Counted from the first letter of the stretch, positions 36,511-47,124 are shown. The stretch is DNA of 64,000 nucleotides from Aeromicrobium sp. A1-2 (GCF_003443875.1 NZ_CP027482.1:1054001-1118000), one strand, 5' to 3'. Numbers and translations are program-made. The notes: generated by a model not told the origin, from the sequence alone.

Positions 36511-37218
36511 TCAGCCGCGCATGGCCTTGCGTGAGCCCTTCATGCTCGTCGGCACGGGGCCGCGAGGCATGGGAGCAGCCGGACGCGTCGCGTCGAGGGC
36601 CTTGAGCTTGTAGAGCACGCCAGTCATCTGCGCGGGCTTGATGTTCTTGGGAAGCTTCTGCATGTGCTTGACGAGCTTGGTGAGCTTGACCTGGCCCACT
36701 TCGTTGCCGACGATCACGTCGAGGACGGGGATCTCCTCACCAGCGATCCGCGCGTGCTTCTTCTTCTCCGCGATCAGCAGCTGGCGTACGCCATTGGGGT
36801 TGCCCTCGCCGACCAGCACGATGCCGGGACGACCGACGACGCGGTGCACGACGTCCTGGTTGCGGTTGAACGCGACGGCGGGCTTGAGCTCCCAGCCCTT
36901 GCGGAGCATCTGGAGCGCGCCCGCAGCGGCACCCTTCTGGCCCTCGACCTGCGCGTAGGCGGCCTTCTCGGCGCGCCGCCCAAAGACGATGAGCACACCT
37001 AGGATGCCGATCAGCAGGCTGAAGACGATTGTGATGATCAGCCCGAAAACTCCGGTGCCGAAAACGAAGTAGCCCAGCGCAGCCGCGACGCCGCCGGTCA
37101 GGAGGAAGGTCAGCAGCAGGATCAGACCGATGTTGCGGTCACTGCGCTTGGTGATCGTGTACGCCTGGCGCATCTGGCCCAGACGGCCCTTGGCGGGCGC
37201 GGGGGTGGCATTCGACAT
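36511..37218 (-). CDS. DUF4191 family membrane protein
   Basis: A 235-aa protein with two adjacent hydrophobic helices (about 31-51 and 55-77) after a basic N-terminus (KGRLGQMRQAYTITKRSD). The C-terminal domain is cytosolic and basic. The family is confined to actinobacteria and has no known activity; the gene regularly sits next to lipA, as here (10-bp gap). A role in lipoylation or in membrane support is only guesswork. Confidence 0.88.
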   Translation of the reverse strand: MSNATPAPAKGRLGQMRQAYTITKRSDRNIGLILLLTFLLTGGVAAALGYFVFGTGVFGLIITIVFSLLIGILGVLIVFGRRAEKAAYAQVEGQKGAAAGALQMLRKGWELKPAVAFNRNQDVVHRVVGRPGIVLVGEGNPNGVRQLLIAEKKKHARIAGEEIPVLDVIVGNEVGQVKLTKLVKHMQKLPKNIKPAQMTGVLYKLKALDATRPAAPMPRGPVPTSMKGSRKAMRG

Positions 37219-37228
37219 ACGAGGCAGT

Positions 37229-38179
37229 CTACGTCGCTGTGCGCGTCGACATGCTCCCGCGTCCGGACTCGATGGCCTGCTTGTAGAGCGTGCCGGCTCG
37301 GTACGACGATCGGACCAGGGGGCCGGACATGACCCCGGCGAAGCCGATCTCGTCGGCCTCGGTCTTGAGCTCGACGAACTCTTCGGGCTTGACCCACCGC
37401 TCGACGGGGTGATGGCGCACCGACGGACGGAGGTACTGCGTGATCGTGATCAGGTCGCAACCCGCCTCGTGCAGGTCGTTCAGCGCCTGAGAGACCTCCT
37501 CGCGGGTCTCGCCCATGCCGAGGATCAGGTTGGACTTGGTCACCAGGCCGTAGTCGCGGGCCTGGGTGATGACGTCGAGCGACCGCTCGTAGCGGAACGC
37601 CGGCCGGATGCGCTTAAAGATGCGGGGCACGGTCTCCACGTTGTGCGCCAGGACCTCGGGACGCGAGTCGAAGACCTGGGTCAAGAGCTCGGGGATCCCG
37701 TTGAAGTCCGGGATCAGGTTCTCGACGCCCGTGCCGGGGTTGAGCTCATGGATCTTGCGCACGGTCTCGGCGTAGAGCCAGGCGCCGCCGTCGGGCACGT
37801 CGTCACGGGCGACACCCGTGATCGTGGCATATCGGAGCTCCATCTTCTGGACGCTCTCGGCGACGCGGCGGGGCTCGTCCCGGTCGATCGGATCGGGCTT
37901 GCCGGTATCGATCTGGCAGAAGTCGCACCGGCGCGTGCACTGCTCGCCACCGATCAGGAAGGTGGCCTCGCGGTCTTCCCAGCACTCGAAGATGTTGGGA
38001 CAACCAGCTTCCTGACAGACCGTGTGCAGACCCTCACCCTTGACGAGCTTCATCAGCTCGTTGTACTCGGGACCCATCTTCGCCCGGGTCTTGATCCACG
38101 CGGGCTTCTTCTCGATGGGGGTCTCGGCATTGCGGACTTCCAGACGCAACATCTTGCGTCCCTCAGGTGCGATAGTCAC
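37229..38179 (-). CDS. lipA: lipoyl synthase
   Basis: A 316-aa radical-SAM enzyme that inserts two sulfurs into octanoyl groups on lipoyl domains. Both cluster sites are visible: auxiliary [12 protein letters not shown] (CX4CX5C) and radical-[11 protein letters not shown] (CX3CX2C). It starts 9 bp after lipB, so the two act in one operon. The lipoyl targets include SucB and the glycine cleavage system, both partly encoded nearby (sucB, gcvT). Confidence 0.97.
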   Translation of the reverse strand: MTIAPEGRKMLRLEVRNAETPIEKKPAWIKTRAKMGPEYNELMKLVKGEGLHTVCQEAGCPNIFECWEDREATFLIGGEQCTRRCDFCQIDTGKPDPIDRDEPRRVAESVQKMELRYATITGVARDDVPDGGAWLYAETVRKIHELNPGTGVENLIPDFNGIPELLTQVFDSRPEVLAHNVETVPRIFKRIRPAFRYERSLDVITQARDYGLVTKSNLILGMGETREEVSQALNDLHEAGCDLITITQYLRPSVRHHPVERWVKPEEFVELKTEADEIGFAGVMSGPLVRSSYRAGTLYKQAIESGRGSMSTRTAT

Positions 38180-38188
38180 AAAGTCACC

Positions 38189-38911
38189 CTACGCCTGTTG
38201 CCCAGACGCCAGACCAAGCACCAGTACGGCGGGATGGTCGGCCTGCTGGAGGTCCGGCCACGGCTCGTACGGCTGCCACATGAGCAGCTCCTGCAAGTGC
38301 GGGGCGACGGCCTCGGCTGCCGTCGCGACCGCGACCCGCCGGCCCAGCTCGGCGGTCAACGAGGTGACGCCTGCGTCGGCGATCCCGCACGGGACGAACC
38401 GTTCGTAGTAGCCCAGGTCGACATCGGCGTTGAGACTGAATCCGTGCATCGTGACACCGCGGGCAACCCGGATGCCGATCGCGCCGATCTTCCGCTCGAT
38501 CCGGCCAGGTGCCTTGGGCAGCCACACGCCGGAACGGCCGGGCACGCGTCCGGTCTCGACCCCGAGGTCGTGGCACGCCCGGATCAGGGCTTCCTCGACG
38601 CGCCGGACGTAATCGACGACGAGCACGTGGGACGGCAGCTTGGTGATGGGGTAGCCGACGAGCTGGCCCGGGCCGTGGAACGTGATCTTGCCGCCGCGAT
38701 CGACATCGACGACCGGGGTGCCGTCGAACGGGCGCTCGTGGCGCTCGGTGCGGCGTCCGGCGGTGTAGACGGCCGGGTGCTCGAGGAACATCGCGGTGTC
38801 GGGAATCTCGTCGGCGACACGCTGGGCATGCAGCCCGCGTTGGATCTCCCAGGCGTCGAGGTAGTCGATGGCTCCGTCGCCATACCAGTCTTCGATGATC
38901 TGCAGCGTCAC
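38189..38911 (-). CDS. lipB: lipoyl(octanoyl) transferase
   Basis: A 240-aa transferase that moves octanoyl from ACP to lipoyl domains. It has the [12 protein letters not shown] and [17 protein letters not shown] segments of LipB, and the catalytic cysteine/lysine set appears near [13 protein letters not shown] (Cys) and IGAIGIRV (Lys). It leads the lipB-lipA-DUF4191 operon. The length and start at 38911 are typical. Confidence 0.96.
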   Translation of the reverse strand: MTLQIIEDWYGDGAIDYLDAWEIQRGLHAQRVADEIPDTAMFLEHPAVYTAGRRTERHERPFDGTPVVDVDRGGKITFHGPGQLVGYPITKLPSHVLVVDYVRRVEEALIRACHDLGVETGRVPGRSGVWLPKAPGRIERKIGAIGIRVARGVTMHGFSLNADVDLGYYERFVPCGIADAGVTSLTAELGRRVAVATAAEAVAPHLQELLMWQPYEPWPDLQQADHPAVLVLGLASGQQA

Positions 38912-38978
38912 GTATCCAGCCTAGCCTCCCTGTGGATGACCGGCGGCGCGCCTTCGGCAGCCGCGGCACAGTGGGCGG

Positions 38979-39425
38979 ATGGACTGGTTGTGGGTGCTGA
39001 TCGTCGCGCTGCGGTCGGTCTCGCCCGCACCGGCGGACCACTGGGCCTCGACTCTCGCCGTGCTCGACCACGAACGGGCCGCGGCCTTCGCGCGGGCCGA
39101 TGCCAAGCTCCTGGACCGCGTCTACGTGCGGGGCAGCGAGGCCCGGAGAGTCGACGCCGCGATGATCGCCGACCACCGCCGCCGCGGCGCCAGGGTCGTC
39201 GGCGCCGAGCTACGGATCCTGTCGTGTCGCGTGCTGTCGGCCTCCGGCTCGCGGGTCAGGCTCGACGTCGTCGATCGGCTCGCGCCCGCACAGGTCGTCT
39301 GGGCCGATGGTTCGTCGACCGCGCTGCCCTACGACGAGCCGTCGCGACGGGTCATCACGCTCCTGCGCACCGCTGGGGGCTGGCGGGTCGCGACGGCCAG
39401 TCCTCGCCCAGTGACCCGTCGCTGA
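38979..39425 (+). CDS. hypothetical protein, 148 aa
   Basis: The N-terminus is hydrophobic (MDWLWVLIVALRSVSPAPADH), either a signal peptide or an anchor. The rest looks like an NTF2-like or nuclear transport factor-type fold: repeated short helices then LRILSCRVLSASGSRVRLDVVDRLAPAQVVWADG. No catalytic residues are obvious. It is divergent from lipB and ends at a bidirectional terminator. Confidence 0.62.
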   Translation: MDWLWVLIVALRSVSPAPADHWASTLAVLDHERAAAFARADAKLLDRVYVRGSEARRVDAAMIADHRRRGARVVGAELRILSCRVLSASGSRVRLDVVDRLAPAQVVWADGSSTALPYDEPSRRVITLLRTAGGWRVATASPRPVTRR

Positions 39426-39430
39426 GTTCG

Positions 39431-39458
39431 CGGCTCACGTCGAGATGCCCGTGAGCCG
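39431..39458. terminator. bidirectional stem-loop terminator
   Basis: CGGCTCACG (39431-39439) and CGTGAGCCG (39450-39458) are perfectly paired, located between the convergent ends of the hypothetical gene and the TIGR01777 gene. Confidence 0.65.
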
Positions 39459-39463
39459 GGGAG

Positions 39464-40354
39464 TCATCGCAGGGCGGCCTCGAGCGTCGAGCCGATGTCG
39501 GGCTCCGAGAAGGTGAATCCTGCGTCGGTCAGTGCCCGGGGCGCGATCCGCAGCGAACCGAGCAGGTCCGCAGAGATGCCGCCGAGTGCGAGCTTGAGTG
39601 CGAAGGCGGGTGCGGCGAGGAAGGTGGGGCGGTGCACGGCAGCGCCGAGCGCATCGGTGAACTCGGCGTTGGTGACGGCTGTAGGCGCCGCGAAGTTGAA
39701 CGGTCCGCTCAGGTCGGGGGACTCGATCAGCATCTCAACTCCACGCACCCAGTCGTGCACCGAGATGAACGACATGTACTGGCGGCCGCTACCCAGCCGG
39801 GCACCCCCACCGAGCTTCCACACCGGGACCATCAGGCCGAGGATTCCCTCATTGCCGTCGAGCACGAGCGACGTGCGAACGAAGCACACGCGAGCGCCTG
39901 CCTCGATCGCCGGTGAAGCAGCGGCCTCCCACTGACGGACGACGTCAGGCAGGAAGCCTTCGCCGGCGCTGCTCGACTCGGTCAGGAGTTCGTCACCGCG
40001 GTCGGTCCCGTAGTAGGACATGCCGGACGCCGAGATCATGGCCGGTGGTGTCGGTGAAGCCGCGATGGCTTTGGCCAAGGTGCCGGTCGTCGTCGTGCGG
40101 GACGTCACGATCTCCTGCGCACGGGCGCGGGTGCGCGGCCACTTGGAGACCGAGGACCCCGAGAGATTGACCACGACATCGGCGCGGTCGATCACGATCT
40201 GATCGATCCGTCCGGTGCTGGGGTCCCACGTCGACGAGTCATCGGCGGGCTGGCCCGAGCGCACCAGGCGGGTGACCTGGTGGCCGCGGGCCCGAAGGTG
40301 AGCGGTCAGTGCCGTGCCGAGGAAACCGGACGCACCACCGATGACGATCTGCAT
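39464..40354 (-). CDS. TIGR01777-family NAD-dependent epimerase-like protein
   Basis: 296 aa from ATG 40354. It has the nucleotide-binding GGASGFLGTALTAHLRARGHQV start, the LSGSSV segment, a catalytic-like SGMSYYGTDRG (Ser, Tyr) and FAAPTAVTNAEFTDALG, all of the TIGR01777/YfcH group. Function is unknown for the family, which is often found near lipoate or cell-division genes. It begins 4 bp after the sucB stop and is therefore likely cotranscribed with lpdA and sucB. Confidence 0.9.
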   Translation of the reverse strand: MQIVIGGASGFLGTALTAHLRARGHQVTRLVRSGQPADDSSTWDPSTGRIDQIVIDRADVVVNLSGSSVSKWPRTRARAQEIVTSRTTTTGTLAKAIAASPTPPAMISASGMSYYGTDRGDELLTESSSAGEGFLPDVVRQWEAAASPAIEAGARVCFVRTSLVLDGNEGILGLMVPVWKLGGGARLGSGRQYMSFISVHDWVRGVEMLIESPDLSGPFNFAAPTAVTNAEFTDALGAAVHRPTFLAAPAFALKLALGGISADLLGSLRIAPRALTDAGFTFSEPDIGSTLEAALR

Positions 40355-40358
40355 TCGG

Positions 40359-42203
40359 TCAGGACCCGAGCTCACCCTCGAAGGAGCCACCCTCGAGACG
40401 GTCCTTGATCGCGGTCAGGAAACGGGCCGCGTCGGCACCATCGACGATGCGGTGGTCGTAGGTCAGCGCGAAGTAGACCATCTGACGGACTGCGATGCTC
40501 TCGCCGATGTGCGGATCGGTGATGACGACCGGCCGCTTGACGACCGCGCCGGTGCCGAGGATTGCGACCTGCGGCTGGTTGATGATCGGCGTGTCGAACA
40601 GGGCGCCACGGCTGCCGGTGTTGGTCAGCGTGAAGGTTCCGCCCGACAGCTCGTCCGGCAGGATCTTGTTGTTGCGGGTGCGGTCAGCGACATCGGCGAT
40701 CTTGCGCGCGATTCCAGCGATGTTGAGATCGCCCGCGTCCCGGATGACCGGTACGAGCAGGCCCTTGGGCGTCTCGACTGCGACACCGAGGTGCTCGCCG
40801 GCCGGGTAGGTCACGGTGCCGGCCTCGAGGTCGAGCGAGGAGTTGACCTGCGGGTAGGTCTTGAGCGCCTCGATCGCGGCCTTGGCGAAGAACGGCAGGA
40901 ACGAGAGCTTGACCCCCTCGCGCTCGAAGAACGCGTCCTTGGTCCGCGCCCGAAGACGGGCGATCTCGGTGACGTCGATCTCGACGACTGTCGTCAGCTG
41001 GGCCGAGACCTGCAGCGATTCGTGCATGCGGGTTGCGATGGTCCGGCGCAGACGGCTGAGCTTCTCGGTCTTGCCGCGCAACGGCGAGGGATCGAGATTG
41101 CCCGAGGCAGGCGCATCGGTCGCCGCCGCTGGCGCAGACTCTGCGGCCGGGGCGGACTTCTCCACGGCGTCGAGCACATCCTGCTTGCGGATCCGGCCAC
41201 CGACACCGGTGCCGGTCACGGCAGCCAGGTCGACGTCGTGCTGCTTGGCGAGCTTGCGGACGATGGGCGTGACGTAGGTGTCGCCGCCGCCGTTGGACTC
41301 GGCCCGCGGTGCCGCAGGGGCAGGTGTTGCGGCGGGCTCGGGCTGGGCCTGCGACTCGGGCTGGGCCGGCTCGGGTGTTGGAACGGGTGCAGGCTCCGGG
41401 GTCACAGCTGGCTCCGGGGCGGCAGCGGGCTCGGGTGCAGGCTCAGGCTCGGCCTCCGGTGCGGGTGCCTCTTCGGGCTCCGCGGCAGGCTGGGCGTCGG
41501 CCGTACCGATGATGGCGAGCTCGGCGCCGACCTCGACGGTCTCGTCCTCGGCGACCTTGATCTCCAGCAGTTTGCCGGCGACGGGTGACGGGATCTCGGT
41601 GTCGACCTTGTCGGTCGAGATCTCCAGCAGCGGCTCGTCGACGGCGACGTCGTCACCGACCTGCTTGAGCCACTGGGTCACGGTGCCCTCGGTGACACTT
41701 TCGCCCAGTGCAGGCAGGGTCACCGCGGTGCCGCCGGACGTCGGCTTGGCCTCGGCCTGGGGTGCTGGTGCGTTCTCGGCGGCGGCCTGCTCGGCCTCCG
41801 CGCTGCCCTCCGGTGCGGGGGAGCGCTCCTCGGAAGCGCTCGATGCCACGGGCTGCTCTGCCGGGGTCTCGTCGGCAGGCGCCTGCTCGGCGGGTACCTC
41901 TTCTGAGACGTTCTCCTCCGAGACCGGCGCCTCGGCGGGGGCTGCGTCGCCATCGGCGCTCTCACCCTCGTCACCGATGATCGCGAGCACGGCGCCAACC
42001 TCGACCGTGTCGTCCTCGTTGGCCTTGATCTCGAGCAGGACTCCGGCGACGGGCGACGGGATCTCCGTGTCGACCTTGTCGGTGGAGATCTCGAGCAGTG
42101 GCTCGTCGACGGCGACTGTGTCACCGACCTGCTTGAGCCATTGCGTGACGGTGCCCTCGGTGACGCTTTCGCCGAGAGCGGGAAGTGTGACAGACGTGGC
42201 CAT
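40359..42203 (-). CDS. sucB: 2-oxoglutarate dehydrogenase E2 (dihydrolipoamide succinyltransferase), two lipoyl domains
   Basis: 614 aa with two near-identical lipoyl domains (1-80 and about 158-235), each with the lipoylated Lys in STDKVDTEI (Lys43 and Lys199). Ala/Pro/Glu-rich linkers follow, then a peripheral subunit-binding domain ([15 protein letters not shown]) and the catalytic domain ending in [16 protein letters not shown] with the active-site His/Asp. It supplies the E2 core for 2-oxoglutarate or pyruvate dehydrogenase; actinobacteria often use one E2 for both. Downstream of lpdA by 21 bp, a clear operon. Confidence 0.95.
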   Translation of the reverse strand: MATSVTLPALGESVTEGTVTQWLKQVGDTVAVDEPLLEISTDKVDTEIPSPVAGVLLEIKANEDDTVEVGAVLAIIGDEGESADGDAAPAEAPVSEENVSEEVPAEQAPADETPAEQPVASSASEERSPAPEGSAEAEQAAAENAPAPQAEAKPTSGGTAVTLPALGESVTEGTVTQWLKQVGDDVAVDEPLLEISTDKVDTEIPSPVAGKLLEIKVAEDETVEVGAELAIIGTADAQPAAEPEEAPAPEAEPEPAPEPAAAPEPAVTPEPAPVPTPEPAQPESQAQPEPAATPAPAAPRAESNGGGDTYVTPIVRKLAKQHDVDLAAVTGTGVGGRIRKQDVLDAVEKSAPAAESAPAAATDAPASGNLDPSPLRGKTEKLSRLRRTIATRMHESLQVSAQLTTVVEIDVTEIARLRARTKDAFFEREGVKLSFLPFFAKAAIEALKTYPQVNSSLDLEAGTVTYPAGEHLGVAVETPKGLLVPVIRDAGDLNIAGIARKIADVADRTRNNKILPDELSGGTFTLTNTGSRGALFDTPIINQPQVAILGTGAVVKRPVVITDPHIGESIAVRQMVYFALTYDHRIVDGADAARFLTAIKDRLEGGSFEGELGS

Positions 42204-42224
42204 GATGTCCTCTGGTTCTCCGGG

Positions 42225-43625
42225 TCAGGCGTGTGAGTGGAGGGGCTTGCCGGCAAGTGCGAGTGCCGCTTCGCCGAGTGCTTCGTTCTGGGTGGGGTGC
42301 GCGTGGATGAACTGGGCGACGTCCTCGGGATAGGCCTCCCAGTTGACCATCAGCGATGCTTCGCCGACCTGCTCGCCGTAGCGGGAGCCGATCATGTGGA
42401 CGCCGACAATCGGGCCGTCCTTCTGGCGCACGAGCTTGACGATGCCGGTGGTCTTGAGGATCTGCGACTTGCCGTTGCCGCCCAGGTTGTACTCCTGGAT
42501 CTCGACGTTGTCGTCGCCGAACTTCTCACGTGCCTGCGGCTCGGTGATGCCGACCGAGGCGATCTCGGGCTCGCAGTAGGTGACGCGAGGGATGCCTGAG
42601 TCGATGACCGGCTGCGGGTTGAGTCCGGCGATCTCCTCGGCGACGAAGATGCCGTGGGCGAAGCCGCGGTGCGCGAGCTGAAGCCCGGGCACCAGGTCGC
42701 CGACGGCGAAGACGCCCTTGACGTTGGTCGCGAGCCGCTCATTGGTCGGCACCCAGCCACGATCGACCGTGACGCCGGCCTCCTCGTAGCCCAGGCCTGA
42801 GGAGTTGGGCCCACGGCCCACCGCCACCAGAACCAGGTCGGTCTCGATCGTGTCGCCGTTCTCCAGCGACACCGTGACGCCCTCGTCGGTCTGCTTGACC
42901 CCGGAGAACTTGATGCCGGTCTTGAAGTTGATCTTGCGCTTGCGGAACGCGCGCTCGAGCTGCTTGCTGAGCGCGGGATCCTCCAGCGGGACGAGCGTGG
43001 GGAGGGCCTCGATGATCGTGACGTCGGCCCCGAAGGACTTCCAGACCGACGCGAACTCCACGCCGATGACGCTGCCACCGATGATGACGACCTTTTCCGG
43101 CACCTCGCTCATCGTGAGCGCCTCGTCGCTGGTGATGACGCGTCCGCCGATCTCCAGCCCGGGCAGGGTGCGGGCGTAGGAGCCGCTCGCGAGCACGATG
43201 TTGGTGCCGGTGTAACGCTCGCCAGCCACCTCGATGGTGCCGCCGCCGTCAGGCGAGGTCTCGACGAGCTCGCCCTCGCCCTCGACCACGGTGATGCCAC
43301 CGGCCTTGATCAGGCCCTGCAGACCCTTGTACATGCGGGCGACGACATCGTCCTTGTAGGCGTTGACACCATTCATGTCGATGCCCTCGAACGTCGACTT
43401 GACGCCGAACTGCTCGCTCTCGCGCGCCGTGTCCGCGACCTCGGCCGCGTGCAGCAGGGCCTTGGTCGGGATGCAGCCGTTGTGCAGGCACGTGCCGCCC
43501 AGCTTGCCCTTCTCGACCAGTGCCACGGTCTTGCCAAGCTGTACGGCGCGCAGTGCGCAGGCATAGCCTCCGCTGCCGCCGCCGAGAATCACAATGTCGA
43601 AGTTGTTGCCGGCGCCGTCCGCCAC
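42225..43625 (-). CDS. lpdA: dihydrolipoyl dehydrogenase (E3)
   Basis: 466 aa. FAD-binding GGGSGGYACALRA at the start, redox-active disulfide GGTCLHNGCIPTK (Cys46 and Cys51 region), NAD-binding GGSVIGVEFA and the C-terminal HAHPTQNEAL dyad (His-Glu) are all present. It reoxidises dihydrolipoyl groups of E2 and of the glycine cleavage H-protein. First gene in lpdA-sucB-TIGR01777. Confidence 0.97.
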   Translation of the reverse strand: MADGAGNNFDIVILGGGSGGYACALRAVQLGKTVALVEKGKLGGTCLHNGCIPTKALLHAAEVADTARESEQFGVKSTFEGIDMNGVNAYKDDVVARMYKGLQGLIKAGGITVVEGEGELVETSPDGGGTIEVAGERYTGTNIVLASGSYARTLPGLEIGGRVITSDEALTMSEVPEKVVIIGGSVIGVEFASVWKSFGADVTIIEALPTLVPLEDPALSKQLERAFRKRKINFKTGIKFSGVKQTDEGVTVSLENGDTIETDLVLVAVGRGPNSSGLGYEEAGVTVDRGWVPTNERLATNVKGVFAVGDLVPGLQLAHRGFAHGIFVAEEIAGLNPQPVIDSGIPRVTYCEPEIASVGITEPQAREKFGDDNVEIQEYNLGGNGKSQILKTTGIVKLVRQKDGPIVGVHMIGSRYGEQVGEASLMVNWEAYPEDVAQFIHAHPTQNEALGEAALALAGKPLHSHA

Positions 43626-43729
43626 GGTGTCCTCCCAAGGATCGCTCTCGACCTCATCTTGTCACTCCGGACCATGAACCTGCCACCGGGGTTGATCGGG
43701 CGTGCCCGTCGATCGGGCACACTTGTGCC

Positions 43730-44302
43730 ATGGGAATCTTCCGCGGCCGAAAGGTCAGGACCGCTGGTGGTGCTGTCGTCTCCGACCGCAACGCCGGCCG
43801 CGCCGATCTGGATGCGCTGCGCGCCTTCGCCGAGTCGCGCAAGGGGGTCGAGGCGTACATCGAGCCCAAGACGTCGGTGACCCAGACGACGTTGCTCCTG
43901 GTCGCGGGCGACGGCGAGTCGATCCGCCGCCGCGTGGCGTCACCGCAGGCGGCCCGCGACTTCTCTCGCAAGAAGCTCAACGTCCCGGTCTACGACGCCA
44001 ACCTGGTCGGTGTCCCGACCCGCAAGCGCGAGTACGACCTGCGCAAGGCCAAGGGGGCGACGCCGCCGACCCGGACCACGGCCTCACCGCCGCCGAGACA
44101 GACTCCCAAGGAGCTTGCCGCGATCATGACCCTCGAGTCGATTGCCGGCGTCGAGCCGTTGCCGAGCGCGCCGTCGTTCGACCAGCTTATGAGGGTCTAC
44201 AAGAAGGCGCGTTCGCGGTCGCACCCCGATCGCGTCGGCGGCGCGAGGGAACGATGGGACACCGTCGAAGAGGCCGCGCGGACCCTGGGCCTGCCGGACT
44301 GA
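43730..44302 (+). CDS. hypothetical protein with a J-domain-like C-terminal HPD segment
   Basis: 190 aa from ATG 43730. The N-terminal half has a basic patch and a conserved EPKTSVTQTTLLLVAGDGE segment of no known family. After a proline/threonine linker (residues 107-125) the last 60 residues read FDQLMRVYKKARSRSHPDRVGGARERWDTVEEAARTLG, with an HPD tripeptide and helix spacing like DnaJ domains. So a co-chaperone role via DnaK contact is possible. Known homologues are annotated as hypothetical. Its divergent neighbour is lpdA. Confidence 0.72.
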   Translation: MGIFRGRKVRTAGGAVVSDRNAGRADLDALRAFAESRKGVEAYIEPKTSVTQTTLLLVAGDGESIRRRVASPQAARDFSRKKLNVPVYDANLVGVPTRKREYDLRKAKGATPPTRTTASPPPRQTPKELAAIMTLESIAGVEPLPSAPSFDQLMRVYKKARSRSHPDRVGGARERWDTVEEAARTLGLPD

Positions 44303-44317
44303 GGTCCCCGACCCGTC

Positions 44318-45676
44318 CTAGTGCCAGCCGGTCGGATCGAGCCCGCCGGGCACCTCGGCCGCGGCGTCGTACGGCGTCCGAGTGAAGACGAACGACGCCA
44401 GCACGAGCCGGGTGGCATCTCCCGCGCTGTCGCGCTCTGCGACGAGTGGCTCACCGCGGTAGTAGCCGTCGAGGCCGGTCCAGCCGTCCACGTCCACGTC
44501 CGGGCCGAACCGGGCGCCGCGCCCCTCGCCGGGTGTGCCCAGCCGGAGCCGACCGTCCGACTCGAGCGTCAGCCGGAACTCGTACGTCCCCCAGAACCAC
44601 GGCCCGACCAGGTCGAGTGCCGCGCTCTGGGCTCCGTCCGCGTGCCACGGGGCCGGGAGGGTCGGCTCGCGCTCGGCGAACAGGTCCAGCAGTTCGGAGG
44701 TCGCAGGGCCGAGGCCGCTCGTGGCGTTGGTCATCAGCACGACCCCGTCGCCCGTGGCGACGTCGACCCGCATGGTTGCGAGGAAACCGGGCATGGACCC
44801 GCCGTGCCCCGCGAACCTGCGGCCTGCCACGTTCCACGTCTGCCAGCCGAGCCCGTGCGCGCCGGTCCATGCGGCGTCAACCATGTCGTTGACAGCGATG
44901 GGGCGCAGCATCTCGGCGAGGGTGCGGGGGGCGAGGACGTCCTGGGTGTGCCCCGCGAGGAATGCCGCCCACACCGCCAGGTCCTGGACCGTCGACCACA
45001 GCTGGCCGGCCGGAGACATCGCGCCCGCATCGTGCTCAGGCTCGGCGTGCAGCAGATCTGCAAGCGGGTGCACCGCGAGCCCGGGTGCGGCTGGGGTCTC
45101 GGGGCGGAGAGTCGTGCGGGACATGCCCAGCGGCGCCAGGATCCCGATGCGGACGGCGTCCTGCCACGGCTGCTCGCGGAGCCTGGCGATGAGCTCGCCC
45201 AGCACCGCATAGCCGACGTTGGAGTAGTGGAACGTCGTGCCGGGCGTCGCGCGCAGGGCAGGAGCGCTGGCCACCAGGTCGGTCCATGAACCGCCCTGGC
45301 TCCGTTCCCACCACTGACCATCGGACTCGGCCTGCAGGCCGGACGTGTGGGTCAGCAGCTGAGCGATCGTGACCTGCGGGAACGGCACCTCGGGCAGGTG
45401 AGTCCCGATCGTGTCCCCGAGGTCGAGCCGGCCCTCGTCGCGCAACCGCATGACCTCGACGCCCACGAAGGTCTTGGAGATCGACCCGATCCGGTACTGG
45501 GTGTCGGTCGACGCGACCGGGCCATCGACCCGGCCGTCGATGGCTCCGATCGCCTCGGACCAGACGAGCTGGCCATCGCGCACGATGCCTGCGGTGATCG
45601 AAGGCAGGCGCTGCTTCGACTGCTCGACCGCGAGCCGGTGGGACAGGGCGCGGGCCGTGGAGTGGTCGATCGTCAT
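44318..45676 (-). CDS. serine beta-lactamase-like hydrolase
   Basis: 452 aa from ATG 45676, overlapping the pepA stop (ATGA). It has the class C-type SxxK (S65-I-S-K68) and the YxN in FHYSNVGY near 153, with a third motif GHGG (HxG) near 316. The C-terminal 120 residues form an extra beta domain of the sort seen in EstB-type esterases and D-aminopeptidases. No signal peptide is seen, so it is probably cytosolic and acts on small peptides or esters. Coupled translation with the aminopeptidase supports a peptide substrate. Confidence 0.87.
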   Translation of the reverse strand: MTIDHSTARALSHRLAVEQSKQRLPSITAGIVRDGQLVWSEAIGAIDGRVDGPVASTDTQYRIGSISKTFVGVEVMRLRDEGRLDLGDTIGTHLPEVPFPQVTIAQLLTHTSGLQAESDGQWWERSQGGSWTDLVASAPALRATPGTTFHYSNVGYAVLGELIARLREQPWQDAVRIGILAPLGMSRTTLRPETPAAPGLAVHPLADLLHAEPEHDAGAMSPAGQLWSTVQDLAVWAAFLAGHTQDVLAPRTLAEMLRPIAVNDMVDAAWTGAHGLGWQTWNVAGRRFAGHGGSMPGFLATMRVDVATGDGVVLMTNATSGLGPATSELLDLFAEREPTLPAPWHADGAQSAALDLVGPWFWGTYEFRLTLESDGRLRLGTPGEGRGARFGPDVDVDGWTGLDGYYRGEPLVAERDSAGDATRLVLASFVFTRTPYDAAAEVPGGLDPTGWH

Positions 45677-47124
45677 CGAGTCGTGGACAACTCCGTCGCG
45701 AGCCTGACGAGCGTGCGTACGCCGACACCGGTGCCGCCGACCGGGGTGTAGTCCGTCGCGCCGCCCTCGTTGAACGACGGCCCGGCGATGTCGATGTGTG
45801 CCCACGAGATGTCGCCCACGAACTCGCGCAGGAACGCTGCTGCGAACAGGGCGCCGCCGTACGGCTTGGGATTGTGCTGACGGAGGTCGGCGATGCTCGA
45901 GGAGGTGACCTTGCCTTTCATCTCCTCGGTGATCGGGAGGCGCCACATCGACTCGCCCGCCACGCGCGAGGCGGCCAGGACGGTCTCACCGAGCTCGTCG
46001 TCGTTGCTCATGACGCCGCTGGTCAGCTCGCCGAGCGCCACGACGCAGGCTCCGGTCAGGGTTGCGACGTCGACGATGTGATCGGGCTTGGCCTCCGCGG
46101 CGAGCGCAAGGCCGTCGGCGAGGACCAGTCGACCCTCGGCGTCGGTGTTGTGCACCTCAACGGTTGCTCCACTGCGCATGTGGAGCACGTCGCCCGGACG
46201 GGTTGCGCCGCCGCTCGGCATGTTCTCGGCGAGGCAGGCGTACGCCGTGATCTTGATCGGCAGTCCGAGCCGGGCGATCGCGACGGTCGCCGCGACGACC
46301 GCGGCGGCTCCGGCCATGTCGAGCTTCATGGTCTGCATCGAGGCCCCGGGCTTGATCGAGAGTCCGCCCGAGTCGAAGGTGATGCCCTTGCCAACCAGCG
46401 CGAGGTGGGCGACAGCGTCGGCCGGCTCGTACGACAGAGTCACGAGTCGGGGTGGGCTGTCCGAGCCCTGACCCACGCCGAGGATCCCGCCGCACTTCTC
46501 CTTGGCAAGCCGCCTCTCGTCCCACACCGAGACCCTGACGTCGGTGCCGGCGTGCGCCGTGATGGCCTCGGCGAAGGCGCCGGGTCGCAGGTCGCCAGGA
46601 GGCGTGTTGACCCAGTCGCGGGCGACGTTGACCGCCTCTGCGACGGTGGCCGCGCGCTCGACTGCCTTGGTCGCGGTGGTCTGCCGGGCGAACGGGCTGA
46701 GGATCACGATCGACGTCAGGACCTTCTTCTTGGCATCCTTCTTGGCCGACTTGTAGGTCTCGAAGACGTATCCACCCAGCGCGACGCCCTCGGCGATTGC
46801 CTCGACCTCGTCGACACCGGCCGGGTGCAGGGCCAGCGCGATGCTGGTTGCGTTCTTGGCGGCGCGGACGCCTCGCGCGGCAGCCCGACGCAGGTCTTCG
46901 GCCGTGGGCGCCTCAGGCAGCGCGACGGCCACGACGGTGGACGCCTTGATGCCGTCCCCGCCCGGGAACGTCACGGTCTGCCCCTTCTCGCCGGTGAATC
47001 CCAGCAGGTCGAGGATGGCGGCGAACTCTCCCTTGTCCTCGTCGCCGCGGATCCCGAGGATCAGCGCGTCGGCTTGGGCAGTGGTCGGCTTGGCAGTGCT
47101 GAGGCTGACAGAAGGCGAAGGCAT
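45673..47124 (-). CDS. pepA: leucyl aminopeptidase (M17)
   Basis: 483 aa from ATG 47124, with an in-frame GTG 9 bp upstream. The metalloprotease core is visible: [15 protein letters not shown] (Lys, Asp) and the M17 signature [12 protein letters not shown]. It is a cytosolic hexameric exopeptidase with two metal ions. Coupled to the downstream serine hydrolase gene by a 4-bp overlap, and divergent from gcvT. Confidence 0.96.
   Translation of the reverse strand: MPSPSVSLSTAKPTTAQADALILGIRGDEDKGEFAAILDLLGFTGEKGQTVTFPGGDGIKASTVVAVALPEAPTAEDLRRAAARGVRAAKNATSIALALHPAGVDEVEAIAEGVALGGYVFETYKSAKKDAKKKVLTSIVILSPFARQTTATKAVERAATVAEAVNVARDWVNTPPGDLRPGAFAEAITAHAGTDVRVSVWDERRLAKEKCGGILGVGQGSDSPPRLVTLSYEPADAVAHLALVGKGITFDSGGLSIKPGASMQTMKLDMAGAAAVVAATVAIARLGLPIKITAYACLAENMPSGGATRPGDVLHMRSGATVEVHNTDAEGRLVLADGLALAAEAKPDHIVDVATLTGACVVALGELTSGVMSNDDELGETVLAASRVAGESMWRLPITEEMKGKVTSSSIADLRQHNPKPYGGALFAAAFLREFVGDISWAHIDIAGPSFNEGGATDYTPVGGTGVGVRTLVRLATELSTTR

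Noticed and set aside
41277-42000. Low-complexity repeat resembling a CRISPR or minisatellite
   Set aside because: It is the Ala/Pro/Glu linker coding DNA of sucB; no constant repeat-spacer pattern.
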